Assembly (NCBI GenBank): GCA_900470965.1
Contig: UCCS01000108.1
Location: 17,650-81,649, forward strand
DNA length: 64,000 nucleotides
DNA from: Hyphomicrobiales bacterium
GTDB lineage: Bacteria; Pseudomonadota; Alphaproteobacteria; Rhizobiales; Rhizobiaceae
Reading direction: 5' to 3'
The notes under the pieces are model-generated. The model saw nothing but the letters and a program-made list of their open reading frames with translations. It was not told the DNA's origin and searched no databases. The position numbers and the translations under genes are program-made. Positions 26,569 to 35,551 of this stretch are shown piece by piece; positions within the stretch are counted from its first letter, which is position 1; each line of letters begins with the position of its first letter.

Positions 26569-27846
26569 TCAGGCCGAAACGTTTGCCTTCTCGTCCTGGC
26601 GGTCGGCGTAGATATACAGCGGACGGGCCGAGCCGCGTGCGACCTCTTCGGAGATGACGACTTCACGAACGCCTTCCAGCGCCGGCAGTTCGAACATCGT
26701 GTCGAGCAGGATCTTTTCCATGATCGAACGCAGGCCACGAGCACCGGTCTTGCGGATGATCGCCTTGCGGGCGATTTCGCGCAGCGCGTCCTCGTGGAAG
26801 GACAGTTCCACGTCTTCCATCTCGAACAGGCGCTGATACTGCTTGATCAGGGCGTTCTTCGGCTCGGACAGGATCTGGATCAGTGCATCCTCATCGAGGT
26901 CTTCCAGCGTCGCCAGAACCGGCAGACGACCGATGAATTCCGGGATGAGGCCGAACTTGACCAGGTCTTCCGGCTCTAGTTCGCGCAGCACTTCGCCGAC
27001 GCGGCGGTCGTCCTGTGCCTTAACGGTCGCGCCGAAGCCGATCGAGGTCTTCTCGCCGCGAGCCGAAATGATCTTGTCGAGGCCAGCAAAGGCGCCGCCG
27101 CAGATGAACAGGATGTTCGTCGTGTCGACCTGCAGGAATTCCTGCTGCGGATGCTTGCGGCCGCCCTGCGGCGGTACGGAAGCAACCGTGCCTTCCATGA
27201 TCTTCAGAAGCGCCTGCTGCACGCCCTCGCCCGATACGTCACGGGTGATGGACGGGTTGTCGGACTTGCGGGAGATCTTGTCGACTTCGTCGATGTAGAC
27301 AATGCCGCGCTGGGCGCGCTCGACATTGTAATCCGCAGCCTGCAGAAGCTTCAAAATGATGTTTTCGACATCTTCACCGACATAGCCGGCTTCCGTCAGC
27401 GTCGTCGCATCGGCCATCGTGAAGGGAACGTCGATGATGCGGGCGAGCGTCTGGGCAAGATAGGTCTTGCCGCAGCCGGTCGGGCCAACCAGCATGATGT
27501 TCGACTTCGCCAATTCGACGTCGCCGTTCTTGGAGGCGTGCGCGAGACGCTTGTAGTGGTTGTGAACGGCGACCGACAGGATCTTCTTCGCCTGACGCTG
27601 GCCGATGACATATTCGTCGAGGACCTTGATGATGTCCTGGGGCGTCGGGACGCCGTCACGGGACTTGACCATCGAGGACTTGTTCTCCTCGCGGATGATG
27701 TCCATGCACAACTCGACGCATTCATCGCAGATGAACACGGTCGGTCCGGCAATAAGCTTCCGGACTTCATGCTGGCTCTTTCCGCAGAAAGAACAATAGA
27801 GGGTGTTCTTACTGTCGCCGCCGTTGCTGCCGCTGACCTTGCTCAT
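26569..27846 (-). CDS. clpX: ClpXP protease unfoldase subunit ClpX
   Basis: AAA+ ATPase of 425 residues that unfolds substrates and feeds them to ClpP. The N-terminal zinc finger has its four cysteines in CSFCGKSQ and FICDECVELC (residues 18-50). The Walker A motif GPTGCGKTYLAQ is around residues 123-134, Walker B is GIVYIDEVDKI, and the ClpP-contact IGF loop is present (KTSIGFGA). It lies downstream of clpP in the usual clpP-clpX-lon order, but separated from clpP by 305 nt containing two palindromes, so independent transcription is likely. Confidence 0.98.
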   Translation of the reverse strand: MSKVSGSNGGDSKNTLYCSFCGKSQHEVRKLIAGPTVFICDECVELCMDIIREENKSSMVKSRDGVPTPQDIIKVLDEYVIGQRQAKKILSVAVHNHYKRLAHASKNGDVELAKSNIMLVGPTGCGKTYLAQTLARIIDVPFTMADATTLTEAGYVGEDVENIILKLLQAADYNVERAQRGIVYIDEVDKISRKSDNPSITRDVSGEGVQQALLKIMEGTVASVPPQGGRKHPQQEFLQVDTTNILFICGGAFAGLDKIISARGEKTSIGFGATVKAQDDRRVGEVLRELEPEDLVKFGLIPEFIGRLPVLATLEDLDEDALIQILSEPKNALIKQYQRLFEMEDVELSFHEDALREIARKAIIRKTGARGLRSIMEKILLDTMFELPALEGVREVVISEEVARGSARPLYIYADRQDEKANVSA

Positions 27847-28021
27847 ATCACTTTCCTTCCAGCACGCCGCATTTCGAACGCGAAATCACGGTCCACTCAA
27901 TCAGCTCCCTGGCAGCACTCCCTACCCGGAGTTCCTGCCGACAAGGGCTTCAGGGGGTACGAACCGGACCCAATCAATCATGTCCGGGTACCGGCGGCAA
28001 CGAATTCCCCTTCGAATGCCG

Positions 28022-28067
28022 AATGCTATGTCACAAAAATTCAACATAGCATTAATAGTTACTATTA
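28022..28067. promoter_or_regulatory. Two adjacent palindromes in the clpP-clpX spacer (candidate operators)
   Basis: A perfect 10-bp inverted repeat AATGCTATGT/ACATAGCATT (28022-28031 with 28044-28053, 12-nt spacer, half-site centres two helical turns apart) is followed directly by the near-perfect palindrome TAATAGTTACTATTA (28053-28067). Both are AT-rich in a GC-rich genome and lie about 175-220 nt upstream of clpX. They look like protein-binding sites; the binding factor is unknown. The rest of the 305-nt spacer (27847-28151) shows nothing coding. Confidence 0.5.
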
Positions 28068-28151
28068 GCGTCTCCGCCGCCAGATGAAACCCCTTGTTCA
28101 ATCACAAATGGGATAGAACTGTGGCGGCGAAAACACCATCCCTATTAATTA

Positions 28152-28781
28152 CTAGGCCTGATCGCCTTCCATTTCGATGCGCGAGGTCAGAACCTTGTCG
28201 ATGACGCCCCAGGTCTGGGCCTCGTCCGCATCCATGAAATGGTCGCGGTCAAGGGTCTTTTCGACTTCCTCATAGGTACGACCCGTGTGCTTCACATACA
28301 CCTCGTTGAGGCGGCGCTTCATCTTCAGGATGTCGCGGGCGTGGCGCTCGATGTCCGATGCCTGACCCTGGAAACCGCCCGAAGGCTGATGGACCATGAT
28401 GCGTGAATTCGGCGTGGCGAAGCGCATGTCCTTGTGACCGGCGGCCAGAAGCAGCGAGCCCATGGAAGCGGCCTGACCGATGCAAAGCGTCGAAACGGCC
28501 GGCTTGATGAACTGCATCGTGTCGTAGATCGCCATGCCGGCAGTGACGACACCACCCGGCGAATTGATGTAGAGCGCGATTTCCTTCTTCGGGTTTTCGG
28601 CCTCGAGGAAGAGAAGCTGGGCGCAGACGAGTGTCGCCATATGGTCCTCGACAGGGCCCGTCAGGAAGATGATGCGTTCCTTGAGCAGGCGGGAATAGAT
28701 GTCGTAGGAGCGTTCACCGCGATTGGTCTGTTCCACAACCATCGGCACGAGTGCCATAGCGGTATCGACTGGGTTTCTCAT
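28152..28781 (-). CDS. clpP: ATP-dependent Clp protease proteolytic subunit
   Basis: Barrel-forming serine protease of 209 residues that partners ClpX. The catalytic triad is visible: Ser in GQAASMGSLLLAAG, His in SRIMVHQPSGGFQGQA, Asp in TLDRDHFMDADEA. The ATG at 28781 (MRNPVDTAMALVPMVVEQTN) has AAAAGGA upstream. A longer open frame exists but its extra N-terminus overlaps the promoter region and is not ClpP-like. A propeptide of roughly 10-15 residues is expected. Confidence 0.97.
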   Translation of the reverse strand: MRNPVDTAMALVPMVVEQTNRGERSYDIYSRLLKERIIFLTGPVEDHMATLVCAQLLFLEAENPKKEIALYINSPGGVVTAGMAIYDTMQFIKPAVSTLCIGQAASMGSLLLAAGHKDMRFATPNSRIMVHQPSGGFQGQASDIERHARDILKMKRRLNEVYVKHTGRTYEEVEKTLDRDHFMDADEAQTWGVIDKVLTSRIEMEGDQA

Positions 28782-29163
28782 GTGCGTCCTTTTAACGTCT
28801 TTCCGGCGAAAGCCGGGAATCAAAGAAAAATGCCTTGTCCCTACATAGAGTGTCCCAGCCCCCCTCTTCAAGACACGCATAAGGATAACGTTAAGAAGCA
28901 GGCGCGACATATGGCTTTGACATTTCCCTATCCCGTTTCTCCCAAACGCTTGTTAACGGCGAGGCCAGACCTTTGGCTCTCACAGTTATTCTCTGCGACA
29001 GGATGAAGGAAGGCTTACCGCGCCCGATGGATCTCACGGGTATTTACCGGGCGGAAAGCTTACCGGCAGATATCGACGAAATTGCCGAGCGCAGATCTGT
29101 GCCATTAATCAAACAGCGAGCTTCTTCGGCAAGGATGCGGCCAATTCTCAAGGGGTTGCTGCC
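28782..29163. other. Divergent intergenic region clpP / diguanylate cyclase
   Basis: The left part holds the clpP leader and its candidate heat-shock promoter. From about 28910 to 29163 it must contain the promoter of the plus-strand diguanylate cyclase. No supported gene or RNA was seen, and open frames here have no family similarity. Confidence 0.5.
28843..28872 (-). promoter_or_regulatory. Candidate heat-shock (RpoH) promoter of clpP
   Basis: On the minus strand CTTGAA (CTTG at 28869-28872) is followed after 19 nt by TCTATGT (28843-28849) and then AGG. This resembles the alphaproteobacterial heat-shock pattern CTTG-N17/18-CYTATNTNNG, with one mismatch and one or two extra spacer bases. 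It would start transcription about 55 nt before the clpP ATG, which fits the known heat induction of clpP. Confidence 0.4.
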
Positions 29164-30417
29164 GTGTTCAATGTCACTACAGGTCTGTCCATCTGGTGTT
29201 CCGAAGCCCTTACGCTGGCTCTGGTTCTGTTCGTGGCCTGGCGCCACGACCGGAAAAGCGGCGCCTACCTTTATTGGGGGCTCGGCTTCCTGTTCAGCGG
29301 CATCGGCTTTGCGCTGGTTGCGGTCCGCGGCGAAATCCCCGACCTGCTTTCCATCGAGATCGGCAATGCCATCGCCCTGCTCGGACAAAGTGCCTGGGTC
29401 GCCGGCTTCCTGGCGCTCGACCGCAAGAAGATGGAATGGTGGGCGCTTCTGCCGCCAGTAATCTGGCTTGCAGGCGTCTTCCTGCCGTGGATCAACGAGG
29501 ATTATTCCAACCGCGTCATTCTCTACAATCTCGCCTCGGCGACCGGCGCCACTGCGCTTGCCATGGCGATAGCCGCCGGCGATATCCATCGCGAACGCAC
29601 GCGCATCATGCTGATGGCCGTCTTTGTGCTGCAGGCCTTCCTCTGCTTCGGCGTGGCGCTGGCAATGGCGCTTATCCTGCCCTCGGATAAGCAGGCGACG
29701 AATTTCAGCGGCGGGGCCGCCATGGCCAGCGCCTTCCTGCTCACCATCGCCTTCGCGCTCACCTGCCGCCTCATCATGGAACGGTCGGAACGTCACCTGC
29801 GCTTCCTGACGCTGACGGATTCGCTGACGGGCGTGCTGAACCGCCGCGGCCTGCTCGGCTATTTCGACAAGATCCAGGAAAAGGCACATGACGAGCAGCA
29901 CCAGGTCGGTGTCATCCTCTTTGACCTCGACCATTTCAAGCGCGTCAACGACCGTTTCGGCCATCAGTCGGGCGATGCCGTCCTCACCGCCTTCGCCCGC
30001 CTTGCCCGTCAGTATATCCCGAACAATATCTTCGGCCGCATGGGCGGCGAAGAATTCGCGGCCTTCGTGACCGTCCGCGACCAGACGGAAGCCGAAGCGT
30101 TGGCGGAATCGATCCGCGCCGAATTCTGCCGCCTGCCGGTCAGCACGGGCGAGGCACTGATCCCCGCCACCGTCAGCGTCGGCATCGCGCTTTCCTCGGC
30201 GATCGAAGCCAATATCGACCGGCTGGTGTCGGCCGCCGACCGTGCGCTCTATTCGGCAAAAGCTGCCGGCCGTAACTGCACGGTCGTCTTCGGCGAGGAA
30301 GAAGCGGCGGCACCCGCGCCTGGCGAGCCGAACTCCCATGCCGGCGAACTCGTGCCGACGGTCGACGATCAGGTGGAAGCACTACGCCGCATGGGTGTAC
30401 TTTCCCGCGCAGGCTGA
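29164..30417 (+). CDS. Membrane-bound diguanylate cyclase (GGDEF)
   Basis: Makes cyclic-di-GMP from two GTP. About seven hydrophobic helices fill residues 8-202 as the sensor region. A GGDEF domain (about 215-375) carries the active GGEEF motif at 294-298 (GRMGGEEFAAF) and the upstream metal-binding block ILFDLDHFKRVND. The inhibitory RxxD site expected a few residues before GGEEF is absent (the sequence there is IPNNIFGR), so product feedback through the I-site is unlikely. The start is a GTG with AGGGG eight bases upstream. The P450 gene follows closely and may be cotranscribed. Confidence 0.93.
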   Translation: MFNVTTGLSIWCSEALTLALVLFVAWRHDRKSGAYLYWGLGFLFSGIGFALVAVRGEIPDLLSIEIGNAIALLGQSAWVAGFLALDRKKMEWWALLPPVIWLAGVFLPWINEDYSNRVILYNLASATGATALAMAIAAGDIHRERTRIMLMAVFVLQAFLCFGVALAMALILPSDKQATNFSGGAAMASAFLLTIAFALTCRLIMERSERHLRFLTLTDSLTGVLNRRGLLGYFDKIQEKAHDEQHQVGVILFDLDHFKRVNDRFGHQSGDAVLTAFARLARQYIPNNIFGRMGGEEFAAFVTVRDQTEAEALAESIRAEFCRLPVSTGEALIPATVSVGIALSSAIEANIDRLVSAADRALYSAKAAGRNCTVVFGEEEAAAPAPGEPNSHAGELVPTVDDQVEALRRMGVLSRAG

Positions 30418-30462
30418 GTGGCCATCTTTTCGAGGCAAGGCAAATCCGCTAAGCCTCTGCCC

Positions 30463-31707
30463 ATGATGATACCGCCCTTCCTCAAGATCGATCCAGCCAC
30501 CCGCCATGTGTCGCTCGACGGCAGCGACCCGGCCTTCTACGGCAACCCGAACGCGGTCTATGCCGCGCTCCATGCCCATTGTCCCACCTTCTACTGGGAA
30601 CAGCAGAAGCAGTGGTTCGTCACCGGCTACGATCATGTGAACGGGCTGCTGCGCGACCGCCGGTTCGGCCGGCAGATCCTGCATATTGCCAGCCGCGAGG
30701 AGCTCGGCCTGCCCGAACCTGAACCGCACCTCGCCGCCTTCGATCTCGCCGAGCGCTATTCGCTGCTGGAGCTGGAGCCGCCGGAACACACGCGGCTGCG
30801 CACCCTCGTCAACCGCGCCTTCGTCTCGCGCCATGTCGAGAAGATGAAGCCGGAAATCGAAGAACTTACCAACAGGCTGATCGACGCCTTTGCCGACAAG
30901 GGCGAAGTCGAGCTGCTTTCGGCCTTTGCCGATATCATCCCGGTGACGATGATCGCCCGCATGATCGGCATTCCCGAGGAAATGGGGCCGCAGCTCCTCA
31001 AGTGGTCACATGCCTATGTGCGCATGTATATGTTCGGGCGCACCCGTGCAGACGAAGATGCTGCGGAGCAGGCGGCACGGGAATTTTCCGATTATGTGAA
31101 GACGGTCATTGCCGTGCGCCGGTCCGAACCGCGTGACGACCTGCTGACACATATGATCCATACCGAGCACAAGGGCCAGTACCTGACGGAAGACGAGCTC
31201 ATCTCGACGACCATCGTGCTGCTCAATGCCGGCCATGAAGCGACGGTCCACCAGATCGGCAATTCGGTGCGCATCATTCTGGATAGCGGCTACAACCCGG
31301 CTGAGCTTTTCCGCGACGAAACCGCCACCGAGCGCACCGTCGAGGAGTCACTGCGCATCTGCGCGCCCGTCCACATCTTCCAGCGCTGGGCGCTCGAGCC
31401 CGCCGAGATCGACGGCATCGCGTTCAAGCGCGGCGACAAGGTGAGCATGATCCTGGCCGCCGCCAATCACGATCCAGCGAAATTCAGCGATCCCCTCACC
31501 TTCAAGCCCGACCGCAACGAGGCACCCAATCTCTCATTCGGCGCCGGCATCCATTTCTGCATCGGCGCGCCGCTGGCGCGGCTGGAGCTCAACGTCGTGC
31601 TGCCGATACTGTTCAAGCGCCTGCCGGGGCTCAAACTTGCCAAGACGCCCGTCGTCAAGGACGTCTACCACTTCCACGGGCTCGATCGCCTGGATCTCGT
31701 CTGGTAA
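30463..31707 (+). CDS. Cytochrome P450
   Basis: Heme-thiolate monooxygenase of 414 residues, soluble bacterial class I type. The heme loop FGAGIHFCIGAPLARLEL places the iron ligand at Cys366. The I-helix LLNAGHEATVHQIG carries the oxygen-activation pattern with Thr, and EESLR is the ExxR of the K helix. The start was placed at the ATG at 30463 (MMIPPFLKIDP); a GTG at 30418, abutting the preceding stop, would add 15 non-conserved residues. No ferredoxin or reductase gene is adjacent, so electron partners must be encoded elsewhere. The substrate is unknown. Confidence 0.92.
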   Translation: MMIPPFLKIDPATRHVSLDGSDPAFYGNPNAVYAALHAHCPTFYWEQQKQWFVTGYDHVNGLLRDRRFGRQILHIASREELGLPEPEPHLAAFDLAERYSLLELEPPEHTRLRTLVNRAFVSRHVEKMKPEIEELTNRLIDAFADKGEVELLSAFADIIPVTMIARMIGIPEEMGPQLLKWSHAYVRMYMFGRTRADEDAAEQAAREFSDYVKTVIAVRRSEPRDDLLTHMIHTEHKGQYLTEDELISTTIVLLNAGHEATVHQIGNSVRIILDSGYNPAELFRDETATERTVEESLRICAPVHIFQRWALEPAEIDGIAFKRGDKVSMILAAANHDPAKFSDPLTFKPDRNEAPNLSFGAGIHFCIGAPLARLELNVVLPILFKRLPGLKLAKTPVVKDVYHFHGLDRLDLVW

Positions 31708-31734
31708 GCCTTCATATCCGACACTCGGAAACGA

Positions 31735-31769
31735 AAACGGCCGGCAAGCTCATCGCGTGCCGGCCGTTT
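31735..31769. terminator. Bidirectional terminator between P450 and pstB
   Basis: Twelve-bp inverted repeat (31735-31746 with 31758-31769) with AAACGGCCGGCA on the left and its complement on the right. It is followed by TCTGTT on the plus strand and TTTTCGTTT on the minus strand, between two convergent stops. Confidence 0.85.
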
Positions 31770-31792
31770 CTGTTCCGCGAGGAAATATCACA

Positions 31793-32605
31793 TCAGCCGT
31801 AACGGCCGGTGATGTAGTCTTCCGTACGCTTGACCTTCGGAGACTGGAAGATCTGCGCGGTCGGGCCGTATTCGATCAATTCGCCCAGATACATGAAGGC
31901 TGTGTTGTCAGAGATGCGGCTTGCCTGCTGCATGTTGTGAGTGACGATGACGATCGTGAACTCGCCCTTCAACTGCGCGACCAGCTCTTCGACCTTGGCA
32001 GTCGAGATCGGGTCGAGGGCCGAGGTCGGCTCGTCGAGAAGCAGCACCTCCGGACGCAGCGCCACGCCGCGGGCGATGCAAAGACGCTGCTGCTGGCCGC
32101 CCGAAAGGCCGAGGCCGCTGCCCTTCAGCTTGTCCTTCACCTCATCCCAGAGAGCGGCCTGACGCAGCGCCTGCTCGACGCGCACGTCCATATCGGCCTT
32201 GTTGAGGCGCTCGTGGTGGCGAATGCCATAGGCGATGTTGTCATAGATCGACATCGGGAACGGCACCGGCTTCTGGAACACCATGCCGACGCGGGCGCGC
32301 AGTTCATTCATCGAGAAGCTCGGGTCGAGGATGTTCTTGCCGTCGAGCTTGATCGAGCCGGTAGCCCGCATCTTCGGATACAGCATGTAGATGCGGTTCA
32401 GGATGCGCAGCAGGGTGGACTTGCCGCAGCCGGAGGGACCGATCAGGGCCGAGACCTGGCGCTCCGGGAAGCTCAGGCTCACATCCTTGATCGCGTGGGC
32501 GTCGCCGTAGTAGAAATTGACTTTCTCGAGGGAGATCTTGTCTCTCGCCATCGGCTTTCCCAGCTTGCTGGTAGTATCGATAGTGTCTGCAGACTGAAGC
32601 ATCAT
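31793..32605 (-). CDS. pstB: Phosphate ABC transporter ATP-binding protein
   Basis: ATPase of the high-affinity phosphate importer, 270 residues. Walker A is GPSGCGKSTLLR, the signature is LGLSGGQQQRLCIARG, and Walker B is VLLLDEPTSALDP, followed by the switch histidine in VTHNMQQA. The ATG at 32605 overlaps the pstA stop by four bases. It is the last gene of the cluster; the usual phoU and phoB do not follow, because the next gene is the convergent P450. Confidence 0.97.
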   Translation of the reverse strand: MMLQSADTIDTTSKLGKPMARDKISLEKVNFYYGDAHAIKDVSLSFPERQVSALIGPSGCGKSTLLRILNRIYMLYPKMRATGSIKLDGKNILDPSFSMNELRARVGMVFQKPVPFPMSIYDNIAYGIRHHERLNKADMDVRVEQALRQAALWDEVKDKLKGSGLGLSGGQQQRLCIARGVALRPEVLLLDEPTSALDPISTAKVEELVAQLKGEFTIVIVTHNMQQASRISDNTAFMYLGELIEYGPTAQIFQSPKVKRTEDYITGRYG

Positions 32606-33459
32606 TTCCCACCTTTTCGGTTCAGGACGGAGCGCGATACGACGCTCAGGATTAGAACGACGGCCGTCATCACGAAGGCACCGGCCCATGCAAGATTCTG
32701 CCATTGCTCATAGGGGCTCATGGCGAACTGGAAGATGACGACGGGAATGTTCGCCATCGGCTGCGACATATCCAGGCTCCAATACTGGTTATTCAGAGCC
32801 GTGAAGAGGAGCGGCGCGGTTTCGCCCGAAATGCGCGCGATCGCGAGCAGGATACCGGTGAGGATCCCCGTGGAGGCGGCGCGGTAGAGAACGTTGACCG
32901 TGACCTTCCAGCGCGGAATGCCGAGCGAAAGGGCTGCCTCACGCATGACATCGGGAACCAGCCGCAGCATCTCGTCGGTCGTGCGCACCACGACCGGCAG
33001 GAAGATGAAGGCGAGCGCGATGCCGCCGGCAAAGCCGGAGAAGCGTGAGGTCGGGCGGACGACCACTTCATAGACGAACAGGCCGATGATGATCGACGGC
33101 GCCGAGAGCAGGATATCGTTGACGAAGCGGATGGCCTCGCCGAGTTTCTTGCCGCGGGCGAATTCCGACAGATAGGTGCCGGCCAGCACGCCGATCGGCG
33201 TACCGATGATAACGGCGAGAACGACCATCAGCAGGCTGCCCATGAAGGCGTTGGCGAGACCGCCGCCATCTTCGCCGGGCGGCGGCGTCATCTCCGTGAG
33301 AAGGCTGGGGCTCAGCGCAGACAGACCGTGGACCAGCGTCGTCCAGAGGATCCACACCAGAAAGACCAGGCCGAGCACGGTGGCGATGCCGCAAAGCGTC
33401 AGCGCGATTGCGCTGCCGATCTGGCGGCGGCGGTAAAGGGAACCCGAATAGGTAGCCAT
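32602..33459 (-). CDS. pstA: Phosphate ABC transporter permease PstA
   Basis: Inner-membrane permease subunit of 285 residues with six predicted helices. The ABC-coupling EAA-type loop is EAALSLGIPRWKVTVNVLYRAASTGILTG. It forms the channel with PstC, whose stop lies two bases upstream, and overlaps pstB. Length is normal for the short PstA type. Confidence 0.96.
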   Translation of the reverse strand: MATYSGSLYRRRQIGSAIALTLCGIATVLGLVFLVWILWTTLVHGLSALSPSLLTEMTPPPGEDGGGLANAFMGSLLMVVLAVIIGTPIGVLAGTYLSEFARGKKLGEAIRFVNDILLSAPSIIIGLFVYEVVVRPTSRFSGFAGGIALAFIFLPVVVRTTDEMLRLVPDVMREAALSLGIPRWKVTVNVLYRAASTGILTGILLAIARISGETAPLLFTALNNQYWSLDMSQPMANIPVVIFQFAMSPYEQWQNLAWAGAFVMTAVVLILSVVSRSVLNRKGGK

Positions 33460-33461
33460 GA

Positions 33462-34439
33462 TTATTCCCCCCTCTGCTTTGCCATACGCACCAGCATGAG
33501 CTTGGCGGCCGCCAGAACGATGAAGGTGACAACGAAGAGGATGAGGCCAAGTGCTGCCAGCGACGACCGGTAGAGGTCGTCCGAAGCCTCGGCAAACTCA
33601 TTGGCGAGCGTCGCGGCAATCGAGGTGCCGGGCTCCATCAGCGACACCGCAATGTTATGGGTGTTGCCGAGAACGAAGGTAACCGCCATAGTCTCGCCGA
33701 GCGCGCGGCCGAGACCAAGGAAGATGCCACCGACAACGGCCGTGCGGGTGTGCGGAATGACGATGTCGCGCACCACTTCCCACTTTGTCGAACCAAGCGC
33801 ATAGGCCGATTCCTTCAGCTGCGCGGGGACGACAAGGAAGACGTCACGCATGACCGACGAGATGAAGGGGATGATCATGATCGCCAGCACGATGCCTGAT
33901 GTCAGCATGCCGATGCCGAGCGGGGCACCCGAAAACAGCGCACCGATCAGCGGGATCGGACCCAGCCAGTCGATGAGCACCGGCTGGATGTAATCCGACA
34001 TGAACGGAGCAAAGGTGAAAAGACCCCACATGCCGTAAATGATCGAGGGGATGCCGGCGAGAAGCTCGACGGCGCCGCCGATCGGCCCGCGGATGGAGCG
34101 CGGCGCAACCTCGGTGATGAAAACCGCGATGCCGAGGCTAACGGGAACGCCGATGATCATGGCGAGTGCCGAGGTGACCAGCGTGCCGTAGATCGGCACG
34201 AGACCTGCGAATTGCTGAGCAACCGGATCCCATTCGGTGCCGGTCAGGAAGCCGAAGCCGAAGGTGCGGAAGGCAAGAAGCCCGCTCATGGCCATGGAGA
34301 TCGCCGCTGCCAGCAGAGCGGCGAGAACAAACAGGCCGCAGCCCAAAACTATCCAATAAAAAATCCGATCGCCTGCGGCGCCGTCGCGGCGCTTCACGCC
34401 CGCGGTGTCGGCGGGCAGCGATGCCAGTGCTTCGCTCAT
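33462..34439 (-). CDS. pstC: Phosphate ABC transporter permease PstC
   Basis: Inner-membrane permease of 325 residues from the ATG at 34439 (MSEALASLPADTAGVKRRDG). The frame is open further upstream, but that part reads through the pstS-pstC hairpin and is not coding. Conserved blocks are FRTFGFGFLTGTEWDPVAQQFAGL and the coupling loop KESAYALGSTKWEVVRDIVIPHTRTAV. It lies 89 nt after pstS. Confidence 0.96.
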   Translation of the reverse strand: MSEALASLPADTAGVKRRDGAAGDRIFYWIVLGCGLFVLAALLAAAISMAMSGLLAFRTFGFGFLTGTEWDPVAQQFAGLVPIYGTLVTSALAMIIGVPVSLGIAVFITEVAPRSIRGPIGGAVELLAGIPSIIYGMWGLFTFAPFMSDYIQPVLIDWLGPIPLIGALFSGAPLGIGMLTSGIVLAIMIIPFISSVMRDVFLVVPAQLKESAYALGSTKWEVVRDIVIPHTRTAVVGGIFLGLGRALGETMAVTFVLGNTHNIAVSLMEPGTSIAATLANEFAEASDDLYRSSLAALGLILFVVTFIVLAAAKLMLVRMAKQRGE

Positions 34440-34481
34440 ATCCGTACGCTCTGCTGCTTTGAGGGGGGTGTCAAAGGCATT

Positions 34482-34510
34482 CGGGGCGGAAAGCTTGGCT
34501 TTCCGCCCCG
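34482..34510 (-). repeat. Stem-loop between pstS and pstC
   Basis: Perfect 12-bp inverted repeat (34482-34493 with 34499-34510) with a 5-nt loop, between pstS and pstC. There is no T-run after it on the minus strand, so it is better read as an mRNA-stabilising or partial-termination hairpin that lets binding-protein transcript exceed permease transcript. Confidence 0.75.
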
Positions 34511-34528
34511 ACCGCAGTTTCGTCAGGA

Positions 34529-35551
34529 TCAGCTCTTGAAAGAGGCTGTCCAGTAATCTTCGATCTGCTTCACGAGCGTGTCCGGAAGCGGAACGTAATC
34601 GAGCGAGGAAGCCTCCTTCTGGCCCTTTTCGAGAGCCCACTTGAAGAAGGAGAAAGCAGCCTTGGAGCGTTCAGCGTCCTTCGGTTCCTTGTACATGATG
34701 GCCCAGGTGGTTGCCGTGATCGGCCAGGCCTTTTCGCCCGGAGCGTTGGTCATGATCAGGTAGAAGTCCTGAGCCTTGCCCCATTCTGCGCTTGCAGCGG
34801 CAGCCGAGAAGCTTTCAGCGTTCGGCTTCGGATACTGGCCGGCAGCGTTCTGGATGAGAACGTAGGGCAGCTTGTTCTGCAGGGCGTAGGCGTATTCGAC
34901 GTAACCGATCGAGTCCTTGACGCGGGTAACGTAAGCAGCAACGCCTTCGTTGCCCTTGCCGCCGATGCCTACCGGCCAGTTGACGGCAGTGCCTTCACCA
35001 ACCTTCGACTTCCAGTCCGGGTTTACCTTGGAGAAGAAGTTGGTCCAGTTGAAGGAGGTGCCCGAGCCGTCCGAACGGTGAACAACTGCGATCTGGCTGT
35101 CGGGCAGCTTCAGGCCCGGGTTCAGATCGGCGATGGCCTTGTCGTTCCACTTGGTGACGTTGCCGAGGTAGATGTCAGCGAGGACCTTGCCGGAGAGCTT
35201 CAGTTCGCCTGATTTGATGCCCTTGACGTTGATGACGGGAACGATGCCGCCGACAACGAGCGGGAACTGGCCAAAGCCGCCAGCCGTCAGATCTTCCGGC
35301 TTGAGCGGGGCGTCGGAAGCGCCGAAGTCAACCGTTGCAGCCTTGATCTGGGCGATACCGCCGCCCGAACCGATCGACTGGTAGTTCAGCTTGTCGCCGG
35401 TTTCCTTGTTGTAGTCTGCCGACCACTTCGAAAGAACCGGATAGACGAAGGTCGAACCAGCGCCGGTAATATCGGCAGCGGAGGCCGAGACTGCCAGAGC
35501 GGCAACCAGGCCGGCGCCGAGGCAGGCCGAAAGAAGTTTCTTGGTGAGCAT
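34529..35551 (-). CDS. pstS: Periplasmic phosphate-binding protein
   Basis: Periplasmic substrate-binding protein of 340 residues. The signal peptide is MLTKKLLSACLGAGLVAALAVSASAA. The phosphate-binding segments GAGSTFVYPVLSKW, SIGSGGGIAQI, VDFGASDAPL and HRSDGSGTSFNWTNF are all present. It delivers phosphate to PstCAB. A PHO box lies upstream at 35667-35684, so the operon is PhoB-activated under phosphate limitation. Confidence 0.97.
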   Translation of the reverse strand: MLTKKLLSACLGAGLVAALAVSASAADITGAGSTFVYPVLSKWSADYNKETGDKLNYQSIGSGGGIAQIKAATVDFGASDAPLKPEDLTAGGFGQFPLVVGGIVPVINVKGIKSGELKLSGKVLADIYLGNVTKWNDKAIADLNPGLKLPDSQIAVVHRSDGSGTSFNWTNFFSKVNPDWKSKVGEGTAVNWPVGIGGKGNEGVAAYVTRVKDSIGYVEYAYALQNKLPYVLIQNAAGQYPKPNAESFSAAAASAEWGKAQDFYLIMTNAPGEKAWPITATTWAIMYKEPKDAERSKAAFSFFKWALEKGQKEASSLDYVPLPDTLVKQIEDYWTASFKS

